NCBI GenBank assembly: GCA_933207985.1
Contig: OW240914.1
Span: 200,646,007 to 200,710,006, forward strand
Direction of reading: 5' to 3'
DNA: 64,000 bases
Source of the DNA: Pelobates cultripes
Lineage: Eukaryota > Chordata > Amphibia > Anura > Pelobatidae
Made by a program: the position numbers and the translations under genes. Below the pieces are notes generated by a model that saw only the letters and a program-made list of their open reading frames with translations, was not told where the DNA came from and did no database searches. Shown in pieces: positions 34,477 to 45,492 of the stretch; within the stretch, counting starts at the first letter, position 1; each line of letters starts with the position of its first letter.

Positions 34477-36955
34477 AAATAGAAGAAATGAAATTTATAT
34501 ACAATTTTAATACTCTTATACCTCATGGGTTAAATTCGGATTTCGAGGTCTGCCATTGTTTTTGAATATAGGTTTTTAGGTATATTTTAAGATCATTATT
34601 GGTTTATATGCTGTCTTTACTACTTTCCATATTATATATGAAGTCTAAGATATATCTTTTTGCACCATAAGGGTTGGGGATACTATCCCTTTAAATGAAC
34701 GCTAGTATGGTGATTTTATAACAATCTGGAATATAAGATTATATGATGAGAGGCCTTATTGAATATAAAATTCTCAAATATTTCCTTAATAGATTTAATT
34801 AATGGTTTATATGAAAATAATCATAATAAAAAATTAGAATCACCATCTAACATTTATATATATATATATATATATATATGCATGAGTCATTAGTTTATAT
34901 ATGTACAGAAACCACTTGTTAATTTAATAAGAATATTCATGTACTGATTTATATGATGGAATATGTGTTTAATGGACTATGGAAACTAATAATGATATAT
35001 TTATATGTTCACTATTTGCAATGAGCTCTATAGATTTCGCCAGGTTTGCAGTGGAACGCACAACTACTTTAGTGTGCGTTCCAGTGACGTCATTTTAGGA
35101 AGCACAGGATGGAATTCAACGTTGTGACGAAGTGGAACGCACGTTGCTTTCCAAATGTAAGATCGCCGAAACCCGGAAGTAATTTGGAACGCACGATGCG
35201 TTCCAAATCAGAATTAGCCGGAACCCGGAAGTGAACCGGTAAACCACAGTATAAGGACGCTGAACTGTAAGAGGAAGAACATATCGATTGAAAAAGCCCC
35301 TGGCAGGGGCGAAACGCGTTTCGGACTTTGTAAAGGCCAATTGGCAGGACTCATTTCTATAGCACTATAGCTATAGATTTTTGTTTATTTGACTTTATTT
35401 ATTTTTATGACATTTTAATATTGTTCTTTTTACCATATTTTTAATACATTTTGTGGATTAATAAATAACTTTGCTTAACCATCTTACATTGGATTTTTTG
35501 GAACTTATTCAAGTCCAATTGGAACAGCTATCCAGCCATGTGGTAACAGGAGGGGGACATCCTTGAAATAGTCCCAAGGCGACATCCATGAGAGCCATAT
35601 GATATTTGGCTCTAGGCTTGTGAATACCTGACTTGAATTCTCTACTATTCATTAACATAGACTTTATTACACTATATTGTGTTTTGTACATATCTTTTTC
35701 AGACATATTCAGAAGTGTGACCAACCAATTATATTGTACGTAAAACTCCTGAATATTATCTATTCATCGCACCGCACACAAGATCAGAGTCTGCTCTTCT
35801 CTTTTGATGCCGAAAAGGCATTCGACAGGATGGACTGGACATTCTTATTGCCACACTTCATGCACTTAGTTTTGGTCCGAATTGGCTCAGGTGGATCGAG
35901 GCGAGTTACTCTGTCCCAACAGCGAAGCTTAGAGTCAAAGGTCAGCTATCCAAATTGGTGAATATCTGCAATGGCACGAGACAGGGGTGTCCCTTCTCCC
36001 CACTACTGTTTATCTTCATTTTAGAACCCATCCTCCAAGGTATCAGGGACAATCCCCTAATCCAAAGATTTTCTTACCAACAACACAAATCGAATGTTTC
36101 GGCATTCGCAGACAACCTTCTCTTTACCATTATGAATTCCACAAACTCTATGCTACCCTTAGTGCAGGAGATCAAGCTGTATAATTATTTGTTCAACTTT
36201 CAAGTAAACTTTGCGAAAAGCGAAATCTTGCCTCTAAACATTAACACACAGACGAAACGGGCTTTAAGATCCCAACACTCTTTCAAGTACAACACAGCCA
36301 TCAAATACTTAGGGTTTTTCTCCCACGCAAGCTATCCACATTATATGACTTAAATTATAAACCTCTCTTACAGATGATTGCACAGGATCTCATGTCCAAG
36401 CCTCAATTTGGATGACTGTGCAGAATAAATATCCTGAAAATGAATTCCCTAACCAAGATACTTTATATGTTACAAGTCCCACCAATCACCATACCCAAAA
36501 CTTTTTTCACCACAACTAGAAAGTTGTTCTCTATCTTCATCTGGTCCCACAAACACCAGAGGATAGCATACAATACCCTGACCAGACATAGATGCAGGGG
36601 AGAACTCGGTCTCCCGGACTTGAAACTATACTATTAAGCAGTCATTCTAAATAGACTTTACGACTGGACCAACCCTGCATTACTTAAACAATGGACTAAG
36701 AAAGCACTTTTATCAATGCTCCATTACAGATGGTAGCATAGCATGAAAAAGGCCAGAAAATACAAACATACAATACTCATTATCATCCAACAATAACGTC
36801 AACCCTACAGATATGGAACCATATACGACACTCGTCCACCTTTTCACCCCACCCCTCACCCCATTATCCAATAACAAACAACCTGCTGTTCCCGCCAGGA
36901 CTTCAGACTCACTTTCCACCCTCCTACCCAACACCCCTGCTGTCACGGCAAGGGT

Positions 36956-37379
36956 GCATAATTTATTATTACAATATTGCTATTTAATATAACTTGTGTA
37001 GTGCATCAATAATTTGATCCTTGAGTAGAGGACAAATGTCAGAGAGAAATTGCTCTTTTGATCAAAAGGGGCTTCTGCAAGGTGTAAAAAGGATTGCTCT
37101 TTTGATCTATCAAAGGCCTTGCAAGGTGAGACATTTTACACTTGAGCCGCCTGTATGTTTCTAGTTTCAATGTAAACTAACTGACTTTGACCATATGGCC
37201 TGAAACTCTCAATTGATAGTTCAATCCTTTGATATGGGAATGGTATTAGTTTCATGAAGACCCTGGTGTTCAAGTATAATATCCAAGAGAAACATTAATA
37301 CTTACCCACAGCTTAATAATTAAGCCTCATTTTTATTATATTTGGAATGGGACAAGCCCAATCTTGGGACAAGCCCAAG
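36956..37379. other. Junction between L1 and CR1; not assigned
   Basis: No coding. A near-repeat, TTGCTCTTTTGATC, occurs at about 37048 and 37094, with inverted partners GATCAAAAGGGGC and CTATCAAAGGCC. These may belong to another small element or to the CR1 5' leader. Confidence 0.35.
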
Positions 37380-37782
37380 TAGCTTGGTGCTACTTCCAAG
37401 TGCTGTTTCTAAGTGTGTCGTTGGAGATATTCTGGAGAGTTTTACAGAAGCTTCAACTGTCTAAGAGTTGTGCTAAGAGCTTTCTTTTCTACTGTTACAG
37501 GTAAGATTCATCTGTAGGAAAAAGGTTACTGATTGCCCAAGGTTTGAATTCCTGTTGGTAATTATAAGGCATTTGATTTGATTAAGCTAGTTACTTGCTG
37601 TTGATTGCTGGTTAATTAGTTATTGTTTGCAAATAAGCAGAGGCTTACCCAGGTGTTAATCATTCCTAGTGGGCGGTGATTTTAGGAGTTATATAAGGCC
37701 TGGTTCCATTAGCTTGTCTAATATAGCTTGGTGCTACTTCCAAGTGCTGTTTCTAAGTGTGTCGTTGGAGATATTCTGGAGA
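37380..37782 (+). promoter_or_regulatory. CR1 5' leader with 59-bp direct repeat
   Basis: A 59-base block beginning TAGCTTGGTGCTACTTCCAA occurs identically at 37380-37438 and 37724-37782, a spacing of 344. A TATATAAGG motif at about 37690 lies some 35 bases upstream of the second copy. That would suit a start site inside or just before it. This suggests a duplicated internal promoter. Confidence 0.4.
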
Positions 37783-37865
37783 TAACCTGGAGGTAATCTG
37801 AGGTATTCAGGAGGATAAATAAAAAAGTTAAGATTTGTTCGATTTATATTATTCTTATAATTGGA

Positions 37866-38964
37866 ATGGCAGGTTTAGTTCAGTGTAACAATTGCTATGC
37901 ATTTGTTTCACGTTCCAGTTTTTGGAGGTTTGGTTGTTGTTTAATCTGTAGACAGTTCTCTATCTTGCGGCAGGAGATTGTATTTTTGAAGTCTGAGATT
38001 TGTAAATTATCTGGTGAAGAAACTCAGACTGGAACTGCTGCAAAGCCACTGCCGCAGAGACATGCTAGGAAAGGCAGATGGATTACTGTAGGATCTGGTA
38101 GACTTAGAGTTGTGGATAAAAGGCATTTTGCAACAGTCTGTTGCTCTTCATAATTCATTTTCTGCACTTTCAGAGTGTAATGGTGTTGTGGAGAGAGGCA
38201 CTGAGGCTAGTGGTGTTGTGGAGAGAGGCACTGAAACTAGTGGTGTTGTGGAGAGAGGCACTGAGACTAGTGGTGTTGTAGAGAGAGGCACTGAGGCTAG
38301 TGGTGTTGTAGAGAGAGGCACTGAGGCTAGTGGTGTTGTGGAGAGAGGCACTGAGGCTAGTGGTGTTGTGGAGAGAGGCACTGAGGCTAGTGGTGTTGTG
38401 GAGAGAGGCACTGAGACTAGTGGTGTTGTGGAGACCGGCTTGGAGAGTATGGTGAAGCCTAATAGAAAGCAGTTGTTGTTGGGTGATTCCATTATAAGAG
38501 GTGTGGAGATGGACAATGGTGGTCTTGTGAGGTGTCTTCCCGGAGCTACTGCTCACAGAGACAGGAGACGTATCTGTAATATTGTTAAGCAAGCAAAGCA
38601 GGAAGGGGAATTGGATGTACTTGTCCATCTAGGGACAAATGACTTGGCTTGCAATGAGGTTTCAGAGGTTAAGGAAGTTTTTAGTGTTTTTGCCAATGAT
38701 ATACGGCAGGTTGCTTCCACACTGTCATTCTCTGAAGTTCTGCCTGTGCATAACACTCAGAACGACAGGCGGATGCGTATTAGGGACTTTAATTTGTGGC
38801 TTGGTGAATGGTGTCGGGAGCAAGGATTTGGCTTTATTTCTCATGGTAGCTCTGTTTGGAATGGAGATAAGCTGTACAAAAAAGATGGTTTGCATCTTTC
38901 TCAAAAGGGAACAAATGTTCTCAGTGAGCAGTTCAGAGGTTTTGCTAGGATGTATTTAAACTAG
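37866..38964 (+). CDS. CR1 ORF1 protein: zinc finger plus SGNH esterase domain (one frameshift)
   Basis: It starts MAGLVQCNNCYAFVS with a Cys-rich motif (CNNC ... GCCLIC) and a short coiled coil (RQEIVFLKSEICKLS). Frame shifts by one near 38120-38150, where WIKGILQQSVALHNSF joins. It then has a 10-residue repeat (GVVERGTEAS, eight copies plus a partial) at 38182-38451. The C-terminal half is a GDSL/SGNH-type esterase: GDSI with the nucleophile Ser (near 38480), GTND with Asn (near 38633), and DGLHLS with Asp and His (near 38885). Esterase domains are known in CR1 ORF1 proteins; the role is thought to be nucleic-acid or membrane association during retrotransposition. ORF2 follows 17 bases after its stop. 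Confidence 0.8.
38182..38451 (+). repeat. 30-bp tandem repeat inside CR1 ORF1
   Basis: Eight full copies and a divergent ninth of a unit beginning GGTGTTGTGGAGAGAGGCAC. Period 30 keeps the frame and encodes GVVERGTEAS or GVVERGTETS. Copies differ at one or two bases, so the array is young. Confidence 0.95.
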
Positions 38965-38980
38965 GAGGGGGGGCAAAAGG

Positions 38981-41814
38981 GTGATAAAACATCAATCCAA
39001 TTGTCCCCCAAAACAAGGACAGAAGGTGCCTGTAGCAAGTGTGTTAAAAAATGATAAGCTTAGAGTCATGTCTACAAATGCTCGCAGTTTAGGGAATAAG
39101 ATCCATGAACTTGTGGCAATAATGGCAACTGATAGTGTAGATTTAGTCGCTGTTACTGAGACATGGTACAATGAGAAAAATGACTGGGACATAGCAATAC
39201 CAGGGTACTCTTTATATAGGAAAGATAGGGAAGGCAAGAAAGGGGGAGGGGTGGCCTTGTATGTGAAGGATAGCATAAAATCTAGCCTAATAAAAGTTAG
39301 TGAGGCAAACATAGAGTCCGTTTGGGCTACGTTAGAATTTGGTAATCACACAGTAACTCGTGTAGGTGTGATTTATAGGCCCCCTGGACAAATTGAAGAG
39401 TTAGATAATCTACTAGTTGAGGAAATAGCTAAAATGACAATGAAGGGGGAAGTTATCATCATGGGTGACTTTAATCTTCCTGATGTAAATTGGAAAACAA
39501 AATTAGCTACTTGTGCCAGGAGCACACATATTCTAAACTCCCTACTGGAGTTGTCTCTAAAGCAAGTTGTTGAGGAGCCAACTCGTAAAGAGGCCATACT
39601 AGATTTAGTGTTAACAAATGGAGATTTGGTATCAGATGTTACTGTAGGTGAAAGTTTAGGATCCAGTGATCATCAGTCAGTGTGGTTTAATATAAGAACA
39701 GTGACTGAGTCACACCACACAAAAACAAAAGTTTTAGACTTTAGAAAAACAGACTTTTCTAAAATTAGAATATGGGTAGAGGAGTCATTATCAGACTGGA
39801 GCAATTTAAATGGAGTCCAAGAGAAATGGGATTATTTAAAAGTTGCACTATTGAAGGCAACAGAAAATTGCATTAGGCTTGTCAGTAAAAGCAAAAAATT
39901 CAAGAAACCACTGTGGTACTCCGCAGATGTGGCCAAAATAGTTAAAAACAAAAAGTTAGCATTTAGGAATTATAAAAAAACCCAGAGTGAGGGAGACAAA
40001 ATGATCTATAAGATTAGGCAGAAAGAGGCTAAGCAAGTTATAAGAGCTTCCAAATCACACACAGAAGAGAAAATAGCACAGTCAGTAAAAAAGGGGATAA
40101 AACATTTTTTAGATACATAAATGAGAAAAGAAAAGTAAAACAAGGATTAGTTAGATTAAAAACAAAAGAAGGAAGGTATGTAGAAGAGGATAAAGGTCAA
40201 GCTGACTGCCTCAATGAATATTTTTGTTCTGTATTTACAGTAGAAAATGAAGGAAAGGGACCTCAGTTGAGAAAAAGGATAAATGAGTCATTTATTACAC
40301 GTGAGTTTACAGAGGAAGAGGTTCTATTTCAACTGTCAAAAGTAAAGACAAATAAGTCAATGGGACCTGATGGAATACACCCAAAGCTATTAAAAGAGCT
40401 TAGTGGTGTACTAGCAAAACCATTAACAGATTTATTTAACCAATCATTGTTAACAGGAGTAGTCCCAGAAGATTGGAAGTTAGCGAATGTTGTGCCCATT
40501 TACAAGAAAGGTAATAGGGAGGAGTCGGGCAACTATAGGCCAGTAAGCCTTACTTCAGTAGTGGGGAAAGTGATGGAAACCATGTTAAAGGATAGGATTG
40601 ATGAACATCTAAAAACACATGGATTTCAAGATCAGAGACAACATGGGTTTACTTCAGGGAGATCATGCCAAACTAATCTTATTGATTTTTTTGATTGGGT
40701 AACTAAAATTATAGATCAGGGTGGTGCAGTAGACATTGCTTACCTAGATTTCAGTAAGGCTTTTGACACTGTTGCACATAGAAGGCTTATCAATAAACTG
40801 CAATCTTTAAGTTTGGATTCAAATATTGTTGAATGGGTAAGGCAGTGGCTGAGTGACAGGCAACAGAGGGTTGTAGTTAATGGAATATATTCGAAGCTTG
40901 GACTTGTCACCAGTGGGGTACCTCAGGGATCTGTACTTGGACCCATTCTCTTTAATATTTTTATTAGTGATATTGCAGAAGGTCTTGATGGTAAGGTATG
41001 TCTTTTTGCTGATGATACTAAGATATGTAACAGGGTTGATGTTCCAGGAGGGATAAGCCAAATGACAAATGATTTAGGTAAACTAGAAAAATGGTCAGAA
41101 TTGTGGCAACTGACATTTAATGTGGATAAGTGCAAGATAATGCATCTTGGACGTAAAAACCCAAGGGCAGAGTACAGAATATTTGATAGAGTCCTAACCT
41201 CAACATCTGAGGAAAGGGATTTAGGGGTGATTATTTCTGATGACTTAAAGGTAGGCAGACAATGTAATAGAGCAGCAGGAAATGCTAGCAGAATGCTTGG
41301 TTGTATAGGGAGAGGTATTAGCAGTAGAAAGAGGGAAGTGCTCATGCCATTGTACAGAACACTGGTGAGACCTCACTTGGAGTATTGTACACAGTACTGG
41401 AGACCGTATCTTCAGAAGGATATTGATACCTTAGAGAGGGTTCAGAGAAGGGCTACTAAACTGGTTCATGGATTGCGGGATAAAACTTACCAGGAAAGGT
41501 TAAAGGATCTTAACATGTATAGCTTGGAGGAAAGACGAGACAGGGGGGATATGATAGAAACATTTAAATATATAAAGGGAATCAACACAGTAAAGGAGGA
41601 GACTATATTTAAAAGAAGAAAAACTACCACAACAAGAGGACATAGTCTTAAATTAGAGGGACAAAGGTTTAAAAATAATATCAGGAAGTATTACTTTACT
41701 GAGAGGGTAGTGGATGCATGGAATAGCCTTCCAGCTGAAGTGGTAGAGGTTAACACAGTAAAGGAGTTTAAGCATGCGTGGGATAGGCATAAGGCTATCC
41801 TAACTATAAGATAA
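38981..41814 (+). CDS. CR1 ORF2: AP-like endonuclease and reverse transcriptase (one frameshift)
   Basis: The endonuclease (38981-39740) shows STNARSLGNK, TETWYNE, IYRPPGQ, GDFNLPDVNW and SSDHQS, which carry the metal-binding and catalytic residues of APE-type nucleases. The reverse transcriptase (40350-41250) shows NYRPVSLTSV, YLDFSKAFDTV, SGVPQGSVLGPILFN and LFADDTKI, with all three catalytic Asp present. The C-terminal part includes YRTLVRPHLEYC, RVQRRATKLVHGL and AWNSLPAEVVE. Frame changes by one near the T run at 40105-40115 (KHFLDT stop versus a continuing KHFFRYINEK). Otherwise about 940 codons are open. The protein nicks target DNA and copies its own RNA in place. The shift lies in a homopolymer, so a sequencing error is possible. 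Confidence 0.88.
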
Positions 41815-41910
41815 GACTAGGGACTAATGAAAGTATTTAGAAAATTGGGCAGACTAGATGGGCCGAATGGTTCTTATCTGCCGTCACATTCTATGTTTCT
41901 ATGTTTTAAT

Positions 41911-42423
41911 TAACCCTAAATATGAGTTGCACAACTTAAACCGTGTGGCAGGAATTGTGATGTCAGTCCTATTGGATCGTGGGTGGGGCGTGCAACGTGT
42001 CTATGTTATGGGGAACTTTCGCGGGGCTTAAAACACCAGCCTGTGCAATATGTTCATCAGCTTCTCATACGGCAAATTTCTGTTCCTAATATTGCATCTT
42101 CCTTTAATAAGTGCCAATTTTTCTTAACTATCTTTTTTATTTGTTTATTTTTATTATTGTAGTAAAAAATTATGGGTAACACAAAATCATTACTGTTCTT
42201 GGTTGTACTTTTGCATGCAGTTGGCTGCTAACGGCGTTACACACCTCTACATCACAGGGGGTCACGTGTCCAGCATGAACACTTTCGGTTTAGGGTACAC
42301 ACGGAGCTTCACTTTATTTTATACAAACGCGCCAAACCATAGGTAGAGCCTCTCAGAGCCACTTGGCAAGTAGTTAGGGCATCACCAGTAACCTAATTAG
42401 TTAGTTTAATATAATTTTGCCTC
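41911..42423. other. DIRS 5' region or flank, including a displaced gag segment
   Basis: Bases 42017-42083 are a 67-base copy, with about three differences, of 43389-43455 inside the DIRS gag. The rest is non-coding and probably terminal sequence of the DIRS element, though I could not establish its inverted terminal repeats. Confidence 0.5.
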
Positions 42424-43840
42424 TTGGCACTAGAAATAGTGAGCTGGTTTACTTCATATCTATCAGGATATTACAATAACCTATACGTTTCCTCTCACGC
42501 CCGTAGCATGTCTAACGCTTCACTACAAGACGATGACATATCACTTTCCAGCACCCTGTCTAGATCTAATTTTCAGACAAAACAAACCTCAGCCAGCACT
42601 GCGTCCAGCTACAGATCCTGGACAATTCCAAAAATCACAGCTGAACTAAACAGAAGAAACATTCCCTATCCTGCCACAGCCAGGAAAGCCGAACTTTTCC
42701 GTCTACTAAATATGCAAAATGAGGTTGAAAGACCTAGTGATAATGAAAGGCCTGGCTCTAGTTCTGAATGTACCATACAAAACAGCTTGGCAGAACTACG
42801 TAGTATGATGATCTCTCTGGTGACCTCAGTTGCCACAATTAATAACCACCTAAATAACTTGGAAGCCACTAATCAAACTGTTATTCCGGAGGTACAACCT
42901 CCCATAGATCAGCCTGAAGCAAGCACAGGAGGTAACTCTACTCCTATTCCTGACAAAAGAACAAGCATTATTAGCCCTGTACATTTGATTCCACAGACTG
43001 TAAAACGAGACATATTAGAGGGAAAATATATAAATCTAGCTTCTCTCATCATTGCTTCACAGGATATAACTGAAAATAAGTCATACACATTTGACGATGT
43101 TTCTGTTGTAATGAAATCCAGAGACCCCAGACTTAATAGGAAATTGAATATACCAGAATTTGTGTTAGCTTTCGGTTTATACAGGGAGGTTATTTGCTCC
43201 TCCTTCCCAAACCGTAGAGAAGAACTAGATTTATATCTGCACAAGTTGGTGGATCTAGCTTACCAATATGGAGGCTACGCATTCTACGACTACCATAAGT
43301 CCTTTTCAGCCAGCTCAGCTGCGTCACTGGTTTAGTATAATACTCCTACCGATTGGGGCCAGCTGGACACAGAATTGTTCTGTAGACATTTCGCGGGGCT
43401 TAAAACACCAGCCTGTGCAATATGTTCATCAACTTCTCATATGGCAAATTTCTGTCCCAGTAATGTAGATTTTCCATCTACCAGTAACACAAACACAGAC
43501 TATTACCCAAATACAACTCAGAGAAAGAGAAATGAAAGACAAGTTAGGGAGGCCTATTGTTTTTCTTGGCAAGGCACAAGTATGTAACAACATTAATGCG
43601 GGGGGATGTAGTTACAGCGCATGTAGACTGTCACGTTTGCTCAATCTGTTTTAGAGCACATGCAAAAACTATGTGTCCGAACAAATTGTTCCCTAAGAAA
43701 TCACTAACCCCAATAAACGTACCCAACTTGCAACGTTACCTGACTGATTATCCTTCTTCACACCTGGTTGACTTTCTTTCCGCCGGTTTCACTAAAGGGT
43801 TTCACACTGGCTTTGTTGCACTACCTTCAGGCATCCTGTA
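42424..43840 (+). pseudogene. DIRS gag-like protein with SAP-like motif
   Basis: An open stretch of 303 codons begins at 42424; the first residues may precede the true start, perhaps MSNASLQDDD at 42508. Residues 67-96 (WTIPKITAELNRRNI then PYPATARKAELFRLL) fit the SAP helix-extended-helix pattern that binds AT-rich DNA. The later blocks YHKSFSASSA, ELFCRHFAGLKTPAC and ICSSTSHMANFCPS carry Cys/His residues typical of DIRS gag proteins. A last Cys-rich stretch follows at 43600-43680 (INAGGCSYSACR). At least two frame breaks lie after 43335. Confidence 0.7.
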
Positions 43841-45274
43841 ATGCCCCAACCTACAATCAGCTCTAACAGACCCAACTGGTTTACAAGATCTTCTCAATAA
43901 AGAAATTGAGAACGGTTTTATGAAAAGACCCTTCACTACGCCACCATTCACAAACCCTCTAGGCATAGCCACAGGTAAATTTAACAATAAAAAGAGACTA
44001 ATTATTGATTTCTCAGCTCCCCATTCTTCCCCTACCCTAAGTTTAAATTCACTAATACCATCAGAAGACTTCTCATTACAGTATGCAAAAATAGACGATG
44101 CCATACAAGCCATTCTCAACTTTGGCAAAGCGGCCTGGTGAAGTAAAAATGATATAACAAAAGCTTTTAAACTTCTACCAATTAGTTAATCACTCTGGCA
44201 TCTGCATGGCGTTAAGTGGGAGGATAAATATTATTTTGCGACAAGACTGACATTCGGTTCCAAAAGTAGCCCAAAAATTTTCAATGTATTCGCAGAGACT
44301 CTGACATGGCTATTACTTAACAAAACCAGATGCCCAGTAGTGATACACTACCTCGACGACTTTCTCTCCATTGAACCTCACTACTACACACCATACAGTT
44401 TACAATGCACACTTGCCCTATTCAAAGAATTAGGTGTTCCAATAGCTTCAGACAAAACGGAAGGACCCAGTACCGAAATAACATTCCTACTGGAACATTC
44501 AGTATCCATGCAAGCTAGCCTACCTCAAGAGAAAGTAGACAGGATTTTGACAAATATTGAAGTCTGCACCACTCACGGATCTTGCACCAGAAAGGAGTTA
44601 CAATCACTTCTGGGTTCACTTAATTTCGCTATGAGGATTATTCCTTAAGGTAGGGCTTTCATCTCAAGGTTGCTTTCTCTTTTACACGGTCTCCCCAACG
44701 GCAACTCTAGAGTTCATTTAGATGAGCCAGCTAGGGCTGACTTAAGAATGTGGAGTATATTTTTATCTTCTTGGAATGGCAGATCATTATTCATCCCCCC
44801 ATCTCCGATGAGTCCCCTGTTATTTGGACAGATGCAGCAGGAACCATCGGGTACGCTGCTATATTTGGTAATGACTGGGTTTATGACACTTGGCCTCCAG
44901 AAACATCTACCCTAGAAAATTTTAACAACACATCCGCGATGTTTGAAATCTTCCGGATAGTAGCCGGAGCCTATATATGGGGGGAGAAATGGAGAGGTAA
45001 AGCAGTTAGGTGTTATTCAGACAACCTAACAGCCTGTAACATTGTCAACAAAGGCTGCTCCCAATCCCTCTCTATCATGAATCTAGTAAGGAAACTTAAG
45101 TGGCTGGCAGCTAATCTACAGTTCTACATATATTGTATCCATGTTCCAGGCATCTTGAATAACGCAGCTGATGCTTTGTCACGTTCTAATTTACAGGAGT
45201 TTTTCAGACTTCATACTACAGCGAACTCTCAGCCCAAAGAACCTCTACAATTCACGGACCTAATGATGCTCTAA
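43826..45274 (+). pseudogene. DIRS reverse transcriptase and RNase H
   Basis: RT pieces at 43840-44140 give NKEIENGFMKRPF, GIATGKFNNKKRLIIDFSAP and LQYAKIDDAI. After stops at 44141 and 44189, KYYFATRLTFGSKSSPKIF and HYLDDFLSI (44343) follow. This gives YLDD as the catalytic box. RNase H follows at 44815-45210, with WTDAAGTIGYAAIFG, then AMFEIFRIVAGA and VRCYSDNLTACNIVN, and then HVPGILNNAADALSR. These carry the D-E-D-D residues. The domain order and the HYLDDFL/HVPG motifs agree with DIRS elements. At least three stops break it. Confidence 0.75.
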
Positions 45275-45492
45275 ACCGGTTATTAAAGCACAGTAGTAGC
45301 CTCGCACAGGCTGGGTTGGCAGTTTACACCAAAAAAGCATATGCTAGGGCATATGAACTGTTTAAAAAAATTGTGCGTGACTTTAATATAATAAATGTCT
45401 TTTTCTGTAGAAACTATGGTTGCATTCACAACTTTTTGCCACTTCCCTCTAAAACTAGAATATAATATGATTAAACTATACTTGACAGGTAT

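Larger units (their letters stand above)
31740..35730 (+). mobile_element. Penelope-like retroelement, 5'-truncated, with inverted terminal copy
   Basis: Order: a 282-bp left arm (31837-32118), a loop with a hammerhead-like motif at 32130, and the inverted right arm (32601-32915). The C-terminal part of the Penelope protein follows, broken by an LTR. Then come a GIY-YIG endonuclease and a tail with a second GAAACGCGTTT motif (35311-35321). Penelope-like elements are known for GIY-YIG endonucleases and for direct or inverted terminal repeats. Insertion was into L1 ORF2. The outer boundaries are approximate because no target duplication is visible. Confidence 0.65.
29890..36650 (+). pseudogene. 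L1 ORF2 (endonuclease linker to reverse transcriptase), broken
   Basis: Recognisable pieces in order are as follows. At 30030-30479 there is the linker before RT, with HKCVLWGAIIAIASNRK and LRDIMEAFHDFYSSLYN. At 31390-31725 there is the first RT block, with ITFLPKPGKD and LKIFTKIFANRLRPLLN. At 35790-36350 come LFSFDAEKAFDRMDW and NGTRQGCPFSPLLF, then AFADNLLF and VNFAKSEILPLN. At 36440-36640 comes the thumb region, with MNSLTKILYMLQ and GELGLPDLKLYY. The normally FADD catalytic box reads FADN, losing one metal-binding Asp. Stops, frameshifts and two insertions also inactivate it. The endonuclease domain expected at 29450-29890 is not readable. Confidence 0.75.
26637..36955 (+). mobile_element. 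L1-type LINE, broken by three insertions
   Basis: Plus-strand L1 pieces occur in the right order at 26640-27117 (ORF1, first part), 28887-29450 (ORF1, second part), 29900-30479, 31363-31730 and about 35735-36955 (ORF2). Insertions between them are at 27118-28886, 30480-31362 and about 31740-35730. Removing them restores co-linearity with L1 proteins. The pieces carry many stops and frameshifts, so this is an old copy. The 5' part before ORF1 is missing, where the hAT-like right end abuts. Confidence 0.75.
37380..41910 (+). mobile_element. CR1 LINE, nearly full length
   Basis: It contains a 5' leader, ORF1, ORF2 and a short 3' end finishing with ATTCTATG and TTTCTATG repeats, the CR1-type 3' signature. 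Tails of the same family in reverse occur at 8472 and 48874, with almost identical sequence over the last 170 bases in the latter. Each ORF has one frameshift and otherwise stays open, so this is the best-preserved retroelement here. The 5' boundary is approximate. Confidence 0.85.

Noticed and set aside
38182..38451. Regular 30-bp repeats resembling a CRISPR array
   Set aside because: The repeats are contiguous without spacers, stay in frame within a LINE ORF1, and the genome is eukaryotic.
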